A stretch of 64,000 nucleotides of DNA from Mycobacterium helveticum (GTDB taxonomy: Bacteria > Actinomycetota > Actinomycetes > Mycobacteriales > Mycobacteriaceae). Location: the NCBI RefSeq assembly GCF_007714205.1, contig NZ_VMQU01000011.1:1-64000 (forward strand). Reading direction: 5' to 3'. The position numbers and the translations under genes are program-made. Under the pieces are notes generated by a model. That model searched no databases and had not been told where the DNA came from. It was given only the letters and a program-made list of their open reading frames with translations. This document shows, piece after piece, positions 33,032-47,951 of this stretch (position 1 is its first letter; each line of letters opens with the position of its first letter).

Positions 33032-33409
33032 GTGAACTGGACAGCCGTCGCCGGGTCGCTGGCAACCTGCGCCGTCACCCTGGCCGCTGTCCCCGTAGCG
33101 CCGCCCCCGGCCGCGCAGGCCAAGAACGGCGACACCCATGTCATCGGCGAGGGCGTCGAGCAGACGGTCGACTGCAACGATGCGACGCTGCTGGTCAACG
33201 GCACCCGCAACGTCGTCACCGCGCTGGGAACCTGCTACGCGGTGACGGTCATGGGCTCGGGCAACACCGTCGTCGCCGACACGGTCACGCACGACATCAC
33301 CGTCTACGGATCGGACGAGACGGTGTTCTTCCACAACGGCGCGCCGTTCCTCTGGGACCGCGGCCGCGAACTGGGCATGGTAAACCGTCTCCAGCAGGTG
33401 CCCGCGTAA
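33032..33409 (+). CDS. Secreted DUF3060 protein
   Basis: The function is unknown. The 125-residue product has a signal-peptide-like N-terminus (AVAGSLATCAVTLAAVPV, ending near AQA at residue 30) and a short beta-repeat body with VDCNDATLLVNGTRNVVTALGTC and GSGNTVVADTVTHDITVYGSDETV, the pattern of DUF3060 proteins in mycobacteria. The start is GTG at 33032, with AAAGGGGG about 6 bases upstream. It is followed 55 bases later by a second DUF3060 gene; the M. tuberculosis pair is Rv0680c-Rv0679c. Confidence 0.82.
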   Translation: MNWTAVAGSLATCAVTLAAVPVAPPPAAQAKNGDTHVIGEGVEQTVDCNDATLLVNGTRNVVTALGTCYAVTVMGSGNTVVADTVTHDITVYGSDETVFFHNGAPFLWDRGRELGMVNRLQQVPA

Positions 33410-33464
33410 GGCAGATCGACTGCCACCCAGATTGCCGTCAACCAGCGAGGAGAACCCGGAAGCG

Positions 33465-33953
33465 ATGCGCGCCCACTTCACCGACCACCCCCTTCGCCTG
33501 GGCGCGCTCGCCCTGGCCCCGGCCGTCGCGGCCGTTGTGCTGGCAGGATGCAGTTCGACGGCCAACCCGCCCGGAACCTCCGCCTCGACGACGACGTCGA
33601 GCAGTACGGCCCCGACAACGAGCGGCGGGGCCGCGCCGACGAGCACGAGCAGCGGCAGCACCACCGCCTCCGTCGAGATCGGCAACACGCTCAACTACGG
33701 GTCCATGGGGACGACGGCCACCCTGGACTGCGGTGATGGCAAGTCGCTGAACGTGGGCGGTAACGACAACACGCTGACCGTCACCGGCACCTGCGAGACG
33801 GTGTCCGTCGGCGGCGCCAACAACACGATCACCTTCGACAAGGTCAACACCCGCATCACCGTGCTCGGGCTCAACAACACCGTCACCTACAAGGGCGGCA
33901 GCCCGAAGGTGGACGACATCGGCACGGGCAACACCATCAGCAAGGGCAGCTGA
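33465..33953 (+). CDS. DUF3060 lipoprotein
   Basis: A putative cell-envelope lipoprotein. The 162-residue product has a basic start, a hydrophobic stretch and the lipobox LAG-C29 for lipid attachment, then a Ser/Thr-rich linker (residues 30-70) and the DUF3060 body with repeated GxxNT motifs (NVGGNDNTLTV, VGGANNTITF, VLGLNNTVTYKG), likely a beta-helix. ATG at 33465 has an AGGAGAA site 9-15 bases upstream; the frame is open from 33432, but that adds only residues ahead of the signal. Its stop is only 4 bases from the stop of the convergent echA gene. Confidence 0.88.
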   Translation: MRAHFTDHPLRLGALALAPAVAAVVLAGCSSTANPPGTSASTTTSSSTAPTTSGGAAPTSTSSGSTTASVEIGNTLNYGSMGTTATLDCGDGKSLNVGGNDNTLTVTGTCETVSVGGANNTITFDKVNTRITVLGLNNTVTYKGGSPKVDDIGTGNTISKGS

Positions 33954-33957
33954 CCCG

Positions 33958-34725
33958 CTAGCTCGCCGGGTCGCCGTGCCGTCCGGCGCCCGCGGCGAAC
34001 CGCCCGGCCCCTTCGTTGGCCTCCGCGGCGACGCGGGAGATGCTGGCGAATTCGAAGTCGATCGCCTCGGATTCCGTTGTCCCCCACTGGTGCAGCACCG
34101 AGAGCCGGTCCGAGCGCAGGCACTGCTGCGGCAGCGCCGCGAGCTGGGCCGCCAGCTCCTCGGCGGCCTGCCGGGCCCGGCCCTTGGGCACGACCCGGTT
34201 GGCCAGCCCGATCGCCAGCGCCTCGTCGGCGGCCACGGCCCGGCCGGTGAGGATCATGTCCATCGCCCGGCTGTGCCCGATCAGCCGGGGCAGTCGCACG
34301 GTGCCCCCGTCGATGAGCGGGACGCCCCAGCGCCGGCAGAACACCCCGAACACGGCGTCCTCCTCGGCCACCCGCAGGTCGCACCAGACGGCCAGCTCGA
34401 GCCCCCCCGCGACGGCGTAGCCGCTGACCGCCGCGATCACCGGCTTGGACAGCACCATCCGCGTCGGCCCCATCGGGCCGGGGCCCCTCCGGTGCACGGC
34501 GTTGGCCTCGGGGGTGCCGAAGGCTTTCAAATCGGCTCCCGCGCAAAATGTTCCGCCGTCGCCCCACAGCACGGCCACCGACGCGGTGTCGTCGCGGTCG
34601 AAGTCGTCGAACGCCGCGTACAGCGCGGCGGCGGTCGGGCCGTTGACCGCGTTGCGCGCCGCCGGGCGGTCGATGATCACCGTGGTCACCGCGCCGTTGC
34701 GCTCCACCCGCACCGGATCGCTCAC
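33958..34725 (-). CDS. echA5: Enoyl-CoA hydratase/isomerase family protein
   Basis: Crotonase-fold enzyme probably acting in fatty-acid or aromatic-acid breakdown. The 255-residue product has the oxyanion-hole region GDGGTFCAGADLKAFG, the second loop KPVIAAVSGYAVAGGLELAVWCDLRVAEEDAVFG, and a C-terminal helix. In the second loop the classic glutamates are partly replaced, so the exact reaction is uncertain. The GTG start (34725) overlaps the paaX stop (GTGA). Position and sequence match M. tuberculosis echA5. It is the last gene of the fadE8 operon. Confidence 0.85.
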   Translation of the reverse strand: MSDPVRVERNGAVTTVIIDRPAARNAVNGPTAAALYAAFDDFDRDDTASVAVLWGDGGTFCAGADLKAFGTPEANAVHRRGPGPMGPTRMVLSKPVIAAVSGYAVAGGLELAVWCDLRVAEEDAVFGVFCRRWGVPLIDGGTVRLPRLIGHSRAMDMILTGRAVAADEALAIGLANRVVPKGRARQAAEELAAQLAALPQQCLRSDRLSVLHQWGTTESEAIDFEFASISRVAAEANEGAGRFAAGAGRHGDPAS

Positions 34726-35444
34726 GTCACCTCCACCAGTCGGGTCGCCTCGCGCCGTTTCGCCAGTTCGATGGCGAAGTCGTGGTAGGCCGTCCGCAGC
34801 CGGGCGCCCGGCCATCCGGCCGGCAGCAGTTCGTCGGGCAGCACCGGGTCGGTCAGCAGGTGGCGCACCATCGCCGCGGCCACCATGAACCGGCCGGGAA
34901 CGTCGGCGGCGGCGGCCATCTCGTCGAGCAGCCGGTGGCCGGTTGCGGACCAGGCGGGCAGGTCCCACAGCTCGCGGGCCAACTCGGCGGGTGCGGGGTC
35001 GCGGGCCTTGAGCACCCGGACCCGGTGCAGCGTGTCGGGGCCCAGATCCGGGTCGAGGTTGTCCGGCCGCATCCACACCCCTTCGCGTAGCTCTCCGAAG
35101 CGCTTGTGGTGCATGGTGGTTCGCAGGGCCGCCCGGGTGCGGGCATCGGTGCCCACGGTGGTGACGATCAGAGTCAGCCAGTCCCCGCGCCAGGTCCGGG
35201 TGCGCGGGCGCATGGCGTCGTCCTGGCGGCGCTGGCGGGCCAGCAATCGCTCCGAGAGCCGGTAGCCGTCCGCGGAGCGGATCAGGTCCCCGGCACCGAC
35301 CATGCGGGTCAGCGCCACCCGCAACGTGGTCTCCTTGATGCCGAAATCAGCCGTCAGCCCGATCAACTCGCCGGGGGTGGCGCAGGCGGGATGGGCGCCC
35401 AGCAGCACGCTGAGCACCACCGACCGGGCCGTCATGTTCGGCAT
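34722..35444 (-). CDS. PaaX-family transcriptional regulator
   Basis: PaaX proteins repress phenylacetate or related acyl-CoA catabolic operons and respond to CoA esters. The 240-residue product has the winged-helix N-terminus (SVVLSVLLGAHPACATPGELIGLTADFGIKETTLRVALTRMVGAGDL), the PaaX central part with RTWRGDWLTLIV and a C-terminal domain. ATG at 35444, 3 bases after the echA4 stop; its stop overlaps echA5. It probably controls this operon, possibly through the palindromic site ahead of fadE8. M. tuberculosis counterpart: Rv0674. Confidence 0.88.
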   Translation of the reverse strand: MPNMTARSVVLSVLLGAHPACATPGELIGLTADFGIKETTLRVALTRMVGAGDLIRSADGYRLSERLLARQRRQDDAMRPRTRTWRGDWLTLIVTTVGTDARTRAALRTTMHHKRFGELREGVWMRPDNLDPDLGPDTLHRVRVLKARDPAPAELARELWDLPAWSATGHRLLDEMAAAADVPGRFMVAAAMVRHLLTDPVLPDELLPAGWPGARLRTAYHDFAIELAKRREATRLVEVT

Positions 35445-35447
35445 GGG

Positions 35448-36387
35448 CTAGACCCCGGAGGCTCTGCGGCCGTGGTCGCCGAAGGGCTCGTCGCGGTTCC
35501 GGACCGCGGCGCGGAAGCCGTGCTCGACAGCGTCGGCGACGAAGGCGTGCCCCTCGGGGGTGTGCCGTGCCACGCCGTCGAAGACGGTGCCGACCATCCT
35601 GCTGGCGGCCACGCCCTGTTGCAGCAGTGCCGAATTCAGCGCGAGCTTGGCCATGATGAGCTGGTTGACCGGGACTGCGGCGATCCGCTCTACGAGTCGC
35701 TCGGTGCGCTCGTCGAGTTCCCCGGGGTCCGGCGCCTCGACCGCCAACCCCCACTCGGCGGCCTGCGCGCCGGTGATGCAGTCGCCGGTGAACAGCAGTC
35801 GTTTGGCGCGCTGGTCGCCGAGCCGGTGGGCCCACAGGCCGGCCGCCGGAATGCCCCACACCCGGGTTGGCGGGTAGCCGATCTTGGCGTCGGCGGCCGC
35901 GATCACCTGGTCGGCGTGCAACGCGATGTCGGTGCCGCCGGCCACGCAATAGCCGTGGATCTTGACCACCGTCGGCTTGTCGGCGTGCATCAGGCTGGAG
36001 AAGCCGCGCACGAACCGGCTCATCATCTGGTAGTCGATCATCGGGTCCCACGGCTGGTTCGGCAGGTGGTTGATCCCCTGCGTCTTGCCGTCCAGCACGG
36101 TGCCCTCATACGCGCCCGTGCCGCCGGCGGAGCCGGTGCGGTCGGCGTAGGCGCTCAGGTCGAAACCCGCGCAGAAACCCTCTCCGCGACCGGACACGAG
36201 GATGACGTGCACGTTCGGGTCGAGGTCGGCGCGTTCGACGAGCGCGGAGAGCTCCAGGGGGGGTGTCCGCGACGATCGCGTTGCCCTTTTCCGGCCTGTC
36301 AAAGGTGATCCGCGCGACCCGGTCGGTGACCTGGTAGGTCATCGTCTTCAGGTTGTCGAAGTCGACCGGCCTGATTGCATGGGTCAT
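35448..36387 (-). pseudogene. echA4: Enoyl-CoA hydratase EchA4, frameshifted
   Basis: A crotonase-family gene split by one extra base. Frame 1 starts at ATG 36387 (MTHAIRPVDFDNLKTMTYQV) and runs to about residue 42; frame 2 resumes with LELSALVERADLDPN and continues to the stop at 35448 with GRGEGFCAGFDLSAY, HGYCVAGGTDIALHADQ and TGAQAAEWGL. The switch falls in a run of seven G on the plus strand (36257-36263); six would restore a 312-residue protein, the M. tuberculosis EchA4 length. It may be a sequencing error or a real mutation. The gene lies between fadE8 and paaX. Confidence 0.9.
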
Positions 36388-36397
36388 CGGCGCCGCT

Positions 36398-36421
36398 CTC
36401 CCCCGCAAACGGGAGGTGCCC
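36398..36421. repeat. Second dispersed element, inverted copy
   Basis: CCCCCGCAAACGGGAGGTGC here resembles the reverse complement of the segment at 9102-9128. It lies in the 85-base gap between fadE8 and echA4 and can fold on itself (CCCGC...GCGGG type arms). Confidence 0.55.
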
Positions 36422-36472
36422 CCACCTCATCGCTTCGCTCTGCATCGTCGCCGGCGCGCGTCATGTTGGCGC

Positions 36473-38101
36473 TCAGCCCTTGACCAGGGCGCGCTCCAGA
36501 ATGGGTGCGACGTCCAGCCCGGCGGGCATGGTGCCGAACGCCCCGCCCCACCGGCCGTCGAGCCGCGTGGTCAAAAACGCCTCGGCGACCGCGGGGTGTC
36601 CGTGGCGCACCAGCAGCGCACCCTGCAGCGCCAGGCAGATGTCCTCGGCCACCTTGCGGGCGCGGTACTCGATGGTGTCGAGGTCGGCCAGCTCGCTGCG
36701 CAGGCGCTCGACATGGGCACCCAGCCGCGGGTCCTGGCCGGCGCTCTCCTCGAGTTCGCCGAACAGCACCTCGACGCATTCGGGGCGAGTTGCCATGGCG
36801 CGCAACGTATCCAGCGCGCTGACATTTCCTGAGCCCTCCCAGACCCCCATCAGCGGCGCCTCTCGGAACAGCCGCGGCATCCCGGAGTCCTCGACGTAGC
36901 CGTTGCCGCCCAGGCATTCCAGCGCCTCGGCGGCGTGCGGGGTGGAGCGCTTGCACACCCAGTACTTGCTGGCCGCCAGTCCGATCCGGCGGAAGAGCGC
37001 CTCGGTCTGGTCGCCGCGCAACGCTTTGTCGGTGGCACCGGCCATCCGCATCGCGACCATCGTGGCGGCCTCGGCCTCCACGGCCAGGTCGGCGAGCACG
37101 TTGCGCATCAGCGGCTGGTCGATCAGATAGGCGCCGAAGGCCTTTCGGTACTGGGCGTGGTGGACGGCCTGGGTCAGGCCGCTGCGCATACTGGTGGCAC
37201 TGCCCAGCGCGCAGTCCAGGCGGGTGAGGTTGACCATCTCGATGATGGTGGGGACGCCACGGCCCTCCTCGCCGACCCGCCACGCGACCGCGCCGTCGTA
37301 TTCGACCTCGCTGGACGCGTTGGCGTGGTTGCCCAGCTTGTCCTTGAGCCGCTGCAGGAGCATGCGGTTGCGGGTTCCGTCGGGAAGGATGCGCGGCAGC
37401 AGGAAGCACGACAACCCGCCCGGCGCCTGCGCGAGCACCAGGAAGATGTCGCACATCGGCGCCGAGGTGAACCACTTGTGCCCGGTCAGGCTGTAGCTGC
37501 CGTCGGCGTTGGGCGTGGCCTGCGTGGTCCCGGCGCGCACGTCGGAACCACCCTGCTTCTCGGTCATCGACATGCCCGCGGTGATGCCCGATTTGGTGGT
37601 GGCGAGTTTCAGTTCCGGGTCGTAGTCGCGGCTGGTGAGCAACGGCTCGTACACCGCTGCCAGCTCGGGGTTGTGGCGCAGCGCCGGCACCACGGCGTAG
37701 GTCATCGAGATCGGGCAGACGTGGCCGGGTTCGCAGTTCCACGCCGACATCTTGGCGGCCCGCACCACGTGGGCGCCCGGCCGGTCATCGGCCCACGGCG
37801 CGGCGTGCAGACCGTGGCCGATGGCCGCGGTCATCAGCTCGTGATAGCCCGGGTCGTACTCCACCTCGTCAACCCGGTACCCGTAGCGGTCGTGGGTGTG
37901 CAGCACCGGCCGGTTGCGGTCGGCCAGCTCTCCCCAGCGCTGCCCCTGGCGCGACCCGGACAGCACACCTACTTCGTTGACTTCGTCCAAACCCCACTGT
38001 CCGCCTTCGCGGATCAGCGCCTCGACGAGCGCCGGGAAGGCGGCGGGGTTGTAGTTCTCCAGGGGCGGGACCTGGTTGGTGACGGCGTGGGTGTCTGGCA
38101 T
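36473..38101 (-). CDS. fadE8: Acyl-CoA dehydrogenase (AidB-like)
   Basis: FAD-dependent dehydrogenase for acyl-CoA beta-oxidation or a related AidB-like role. The 542-residue product has SMTYAVVPALRHNPELAAVYEPLL, the motif MSMTEKQGGSDVRAGTT with the AidB-type insertion, TGHKWFTSAPMCD, and a C-terminal domain with ECLGGNGYVEDSGMPRLFREAPLMGVWEGSGNV. ATG at 38101 gives exactly the M. tuberculosis FadE8 length. The -10 TAACAT is only 7 bases upstream, suggesting a leaderless mRNA. It heads the operon with echA4, paaX and echA5. Confidence 0.95.
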   Translation of the reverse strand: MPDTHAVTNQVPPLENYNPAAFPALVEALIREGGQWGLDEVNEVGVLSGSRQGQRWGELADRNRPVLHTHDRYGYRVDEVEYDPGYHELMTAAIGHGLHAAPWADDRPGAHVVRAAKMSAWNCEPGHVCPISMTYAVVPALRHNPELAAVYEPLLTSRDYDPELKLATTKSGITAGMSMTEKQGGSDVRAGTTQATPNADGSYSLTGHKWFTSAPMCDIFLVLAQAPGGLSCFLLPRILPDGTRNRMLLQRLKDKLGNHANASSEVEYDGAVAWRVGEEGRGVPTIIEMVNLTRLDCALGSATSMRSGLTQAVHHAQYRKAFGAYLIDQPLMRNVLADLAVEAEAATMVAMRMAGATDKALRGDQTEALFRRIGLAASKYWVCKRSTPHAAEALECLGGNGYVEDSGMPRLFREAPLMGVWEGSGNVSALDTLRAMATRPECVEVLFGELEESAGQDPRLGAHVERLRSELADLDTIEYRARKVAEDICLALQGALLVRHGHPAVAEAFLTTRLDGRWGGAFGTMPAGLDVAPILERALVKG

Positions 38102-38108
38102 GCCACCC

Positions 38109-38136
38109 ATGTTACATTTTTTCGACAACCGCACAA
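38109..38136 (-). promoter_or_regulatory. Candidate leaderless promoter of the fadE8 operon
   Basis: TTGTGC (38131-38136) and TAACAT (38109-38114) on the minus strand are separated by 16 bases, and the ATG follows the -10 by 7 bases, so transcription could begin at the start codon. An inverted repeat GTTACA (38111-38116) ... TGTAAC (38141-38146), 24 bases apart, flanks the -35 and overlaps the -10; it may be a repressor site, for instance for the PaaX protein. Confidence 0.5.
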
Positions 38137-38152
38137 GAGGTGTAACCGCGGC

Positions 38153-38911
38153 TCAACCGGCGGTCTTGTCCCGCAGGAATGCGATGTCGTCCTTGCGACC
38201 CTCGTTGGCGGTCTCGCAGATCACCGGCGCGTCGGCGGCCTTGACCGCCGCAACCAGCAGTTCTGTGTCGATCTGGCCGCTACCCAGGTTGGCGTGACGG
38301 TCCCGTCCCGAGCCCGCGGCGTCCTTGGAATCGTTGCAGTGCACCAGGTCGATCCGACCGGTGATGGCCTTGATGCGTTCCACGGCGTCGACGAGCACCT
38401 CCCCCGCCGCCCACGCGTGACAGGTGTCCAGGCAGAACCCAATCCCGTTGTCCCCGATGACATCCCAGAGCCGGGCGATGGTGTCGAAATGCCGGGCGAT
38501 CGCATGGTCGCCGCCGGCGGTGTTCTCCAGGTACACCGGCACGCTGGTCTCCAGCCGGTCGAGCGCCTTGCGCCAGCGGCCGAATCCCTCGTCGAGGTCG
38601 TCGTCGTCGGCCACGTGGCCGCCGTGCACGATCACCGCGGCGGCGCCGATGGCCGCCGCCGCGTCGCACGTGTCCTGCAGCATCGTGCGCGACGGGATCC
38701 GCACCCGGTTGTTGGCCGAGGCGACGTTGATCAGGTAGGGCGCGTGCACATAGATCGGCAGAGCCGCGGCCTTCAGCGTCGCGGCGTCCTCGCGCGGCTT
38801 CGGCTTCTTCCAGCTCTGCGGGTTGCCCAGGAAGATCTGGACGACGTCGGCGCCCTCGGCCCGCGCCGCGGCCAGCGGATCCCGGGGGCTGACGTGTGAA
38901 CCGATGAGCAT
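38153..38911 (-). CDS. nfo: Endonuclease IV (AP endonuclease)
   Basis: Class II AP endonuclease for base-excision repair. The 252-residue product has the TIM-barrel AP2 signatures [15 protein letters not shown] at the start, [12 protein letters not shown]-like ([14 protein letters not shown]), [31 protein letters not shown] and [22 protein letters not shown] with the zinc-binding His/Glu/Asp set. ATG at 38911 matches the M. tuberculosis End start. It follows the DUF559 gene by 10 bases. In M. tuberculosis a lipoprotein gene (lpqP) lies between it and fadE8; here the gap is only 51 bases. Confidence 0.95.
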   Translation of the reverse strand: MLIGSHVSPRDPLAAARAEGADVVQIFLGNPQSWKKPKPREDAATLKAAALPIYVHAPYLINVASANNRVRIPSRTMLQDTCDAAAAIGAAAVIVHGGHVADDDDLDEGFGRWRKALDRLETSVPVYLENTAGGDHAIARHFDTIARLWDVIGDNGIGFCLDTCHAWAAGEVLVDAVERIKAITGRIDLVHCNDSKDAAGSGRDRHANLGSGQIDTELLVAAVKAADAPVICETANEGRKDDIAFLRDKTAG

Positions 38912-38921
38912 GCCGGCCAGT

Positions 38922-39869
38922 CTAGTGGCCCACCTTTTTATGGCGAGCAGACGCAAAAGCCCCCGACACGCCGTGCGTGCGGGTGCCTTTGCGTCTGCTC
39001 GCGCCGTTGAGCAGGTGGTAGTTGATGCGAGCGGAGAGCCCGATCGGGTCGTGCCGGATGTCGTCGACCGTCATCGGAATGGTGGTCCAGCCGCATTCCA
39101 GCAGCCGCGCGGTCTTGAGCCTGTCGTGCAGTAGCGCCTCGCGGCCGACGTGCCACTCCACGCTGTCGTATTCGGCGACGACCAGCGCGTCGGGCCAGGC
39201 GAAATCGACGCGCCAGGTCCTGCCGGAGCAATCCACGATGCTGTACTGCAACTCCGGCCTGGGGACCCCGTAGTCGATGAACACCAGGCGCGCTTCGCTT
39301 TCCATCGGCGACTCGGCACGACGATCGGCGTGGCCGATCAATTCGCGCACCCGTACGATGCCGCGGCGCCCCTTCTGCTCGCGGATGGCCGCGTGCAGTT
39401 CGCCCGTCGTACACGCGCCCACGTGCAGGGCCGCATCCAGCGTCGCCAGGGCGCGCGGCCGTCGCAACGTCCTCGCGACTTCGATCACCGTCCATGCCGG
39501 CGCCGTCGCGAGTCGGCCGTCGACCCGGCGCAGCGGTGCACCGATGCGCTGATGGACCATGAGGTTCGACGACGGCCGCATCCGCACGCCGGGATCCAGG
39601 ACGTGCAGCCGCGACGTGTCCTCGGTGTCGAAACCGTACAGCGCCGCGGCGGTACCCATGCAGGCGACGACCCGCTTACCCGCGAACAGGTCCAGCGCGG
39701 CCAGCTTTCCCACCAGATCCGGCTCGCTCGCCGCGTAGACGCCGTGGCACACCCGAATCAGCCTGCCCGCCTTGACGAATCCGGCGAGACGCTTCCGGGT
39801 GATAACCGTCAGCAGCTCGGCGGTGGTCGCCAGACCGCCCCGCGACAGCAGCACGCTCTCGATATCCAT
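38922..39869 (-). CDS. AbiEi-type antitoxin domain plus DUF559 protein
   Basis: A 315-residue protein of a family common in actinobacteria. Residues 1-60 form the AbiEi-like winged-helix antitoxin segment ([34 protein letters not shown]), the middle carries conserved [16 protein letters not shown], and about residues 200-280 are the DUF559 Vsr-like nuclease-type domain ([37 protein letters not shown]). No toxin partner is beside it, and its activity is untested. The last 27 residues (from about [17 protein letters not shown]) are encoded by the dispersed hairpin repeat, so the native C-terminus has been replaced. In M. tuberculosis this place is held by the ceramidase-like gene Rv0669c. Confidence 0.8.
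   Translation of the reverse strand: MDIESVLLSRGGLATTAELLTVITRKRLAGFVKAGRLIRVCHGVYAASEPDLVGKLAALDLFAGKRVVACMGTAAALYGFDTEDTSRLHVLDPGVRMRPSSNLMVHQRIGAPLRRVDGRLATAPAWTVIEVARTLRRPRALATLDAALHVGACTTGELHAAIREQKGRRGIVRVRELIGHADRRAESPMESEARLVFIDYGVPRPELQYSIVDCSGRTWRVDFAWPDALVVAEYDSVEWHVGREALLHDRLKTARLLECGWTTIPMTVDDIRHDPIGLSARINYHLLNGASRRKGTRTHGVSGAFASARHKKVGH
38943..39002. repeat. Dispersed hairpin repeat, copy C, inside the 3' end of the DUF559 gene
   Basis: Arms of 23 bases (38943-38965 and 38980-39002, starting GCGAGCAGACGC) pair with two mismatches around the 14-base loop ACACGCCGTGCGTG. It is in the same orientation as copy D about 1 kb away, so the two copies form direct repeats around the DUF559 gene. 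Confidence 0.9.
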
Positions 39870-39957
39870 GGCGGCACACGCTGCCGCCGCAGTCGGCGCA
39901 GCGGTAGCCGGCTACGTCAAATCTGGGGATGAATGCCCAGCTGTGGACGCCGCCACC

Positions 39958-40005
39958 AGACGCAAAGGCCCCCGACACGCCGTGCGTGCGGGGGCTTTTG
40001 CGTCT
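39958..40005. terminator. Dispersed hairpin repeat, copy D, at the end of rpoC
   Basis: Arms of 17 bases (39958-39974 and 39989-40005) pair with a single mismatch around the loop ACACGCCGTGCGTG, identical to copy C. It starts 10 bases after the rpoC stop on the minus strand and is the likely terminator of the rpoBC operon. Confidence 0.85.
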
Positions 40006-40015
40006 GCTCGCGAGG

Positions 40016-43990
<3,975 letters not shown>

Positions 43991-44006
43991 TTAATTACCG
44001 ACTTGG

Positions 44007-47681
<3,675 letters not shown>

Positions 47682-47686
47682 CTAGA

Positions 47687-47720
47687 ACCACTGTGTTAGT
47701 GGGACCACTGTGTTAGTGGC
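47687..47720. repeat. Tandem palindromes in the rpoB leader
   Basis: CCACTGTGTTAGTGG occurs twice (47688-47702 and 47705-47719), two bases apart. Each unit is itself an inverted repeat, CCACT-GTGTT-AGTGG. The pair lies in the transcribed leader about 160-190 bases before the rpoB start, so it could form two stacked RNA hairpins or bind a regulator. Confidence 0.85.
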
Positions 47721-47757
47721 GGGTGAGGTGGGCAGGAGGTAGCCAGCGCAACGTCCA

Positions 47758-47786
47758 ACAATAGCGCAGGGCGGCGCATTCCTCAA
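47758..47786 (-). promoter_or_regulatory. Promoter of the rpoBC operon
   Basis: TTGAGG (47781-47786) and TATTGT (47758-47763) on the minus strand are exactly 17 bases apart, a strong SigA-type promoter. It leaves a leader of about 220 bases that contains the tandem palindromes at 47687-47720. Confidence 0.7.
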
Positions 47787-47951
47787 CTAGCGATAACTCC
47801 CAGCCCGTGGGGGCATCGGCGCTGGCTGGCATCTCGACTTTCCCGTGGACACATGCTGCCCAACAGATTGACCCGTTTGGGCCTCGTCGTCAAGGGGGCG
47901 GGGCGGCAAGTTGCGGCGAATTAACGGCGAATGAGGCCGTGCCCCGCGCCG

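Noticed and set aside
38922-39869. AbiEi protein as half of a toxin-antitoxin pair
   Set aside because: No AbiEii-type nucleotidyltransferase gene is adjacent; the protein carries its own DUF559 domain instead.
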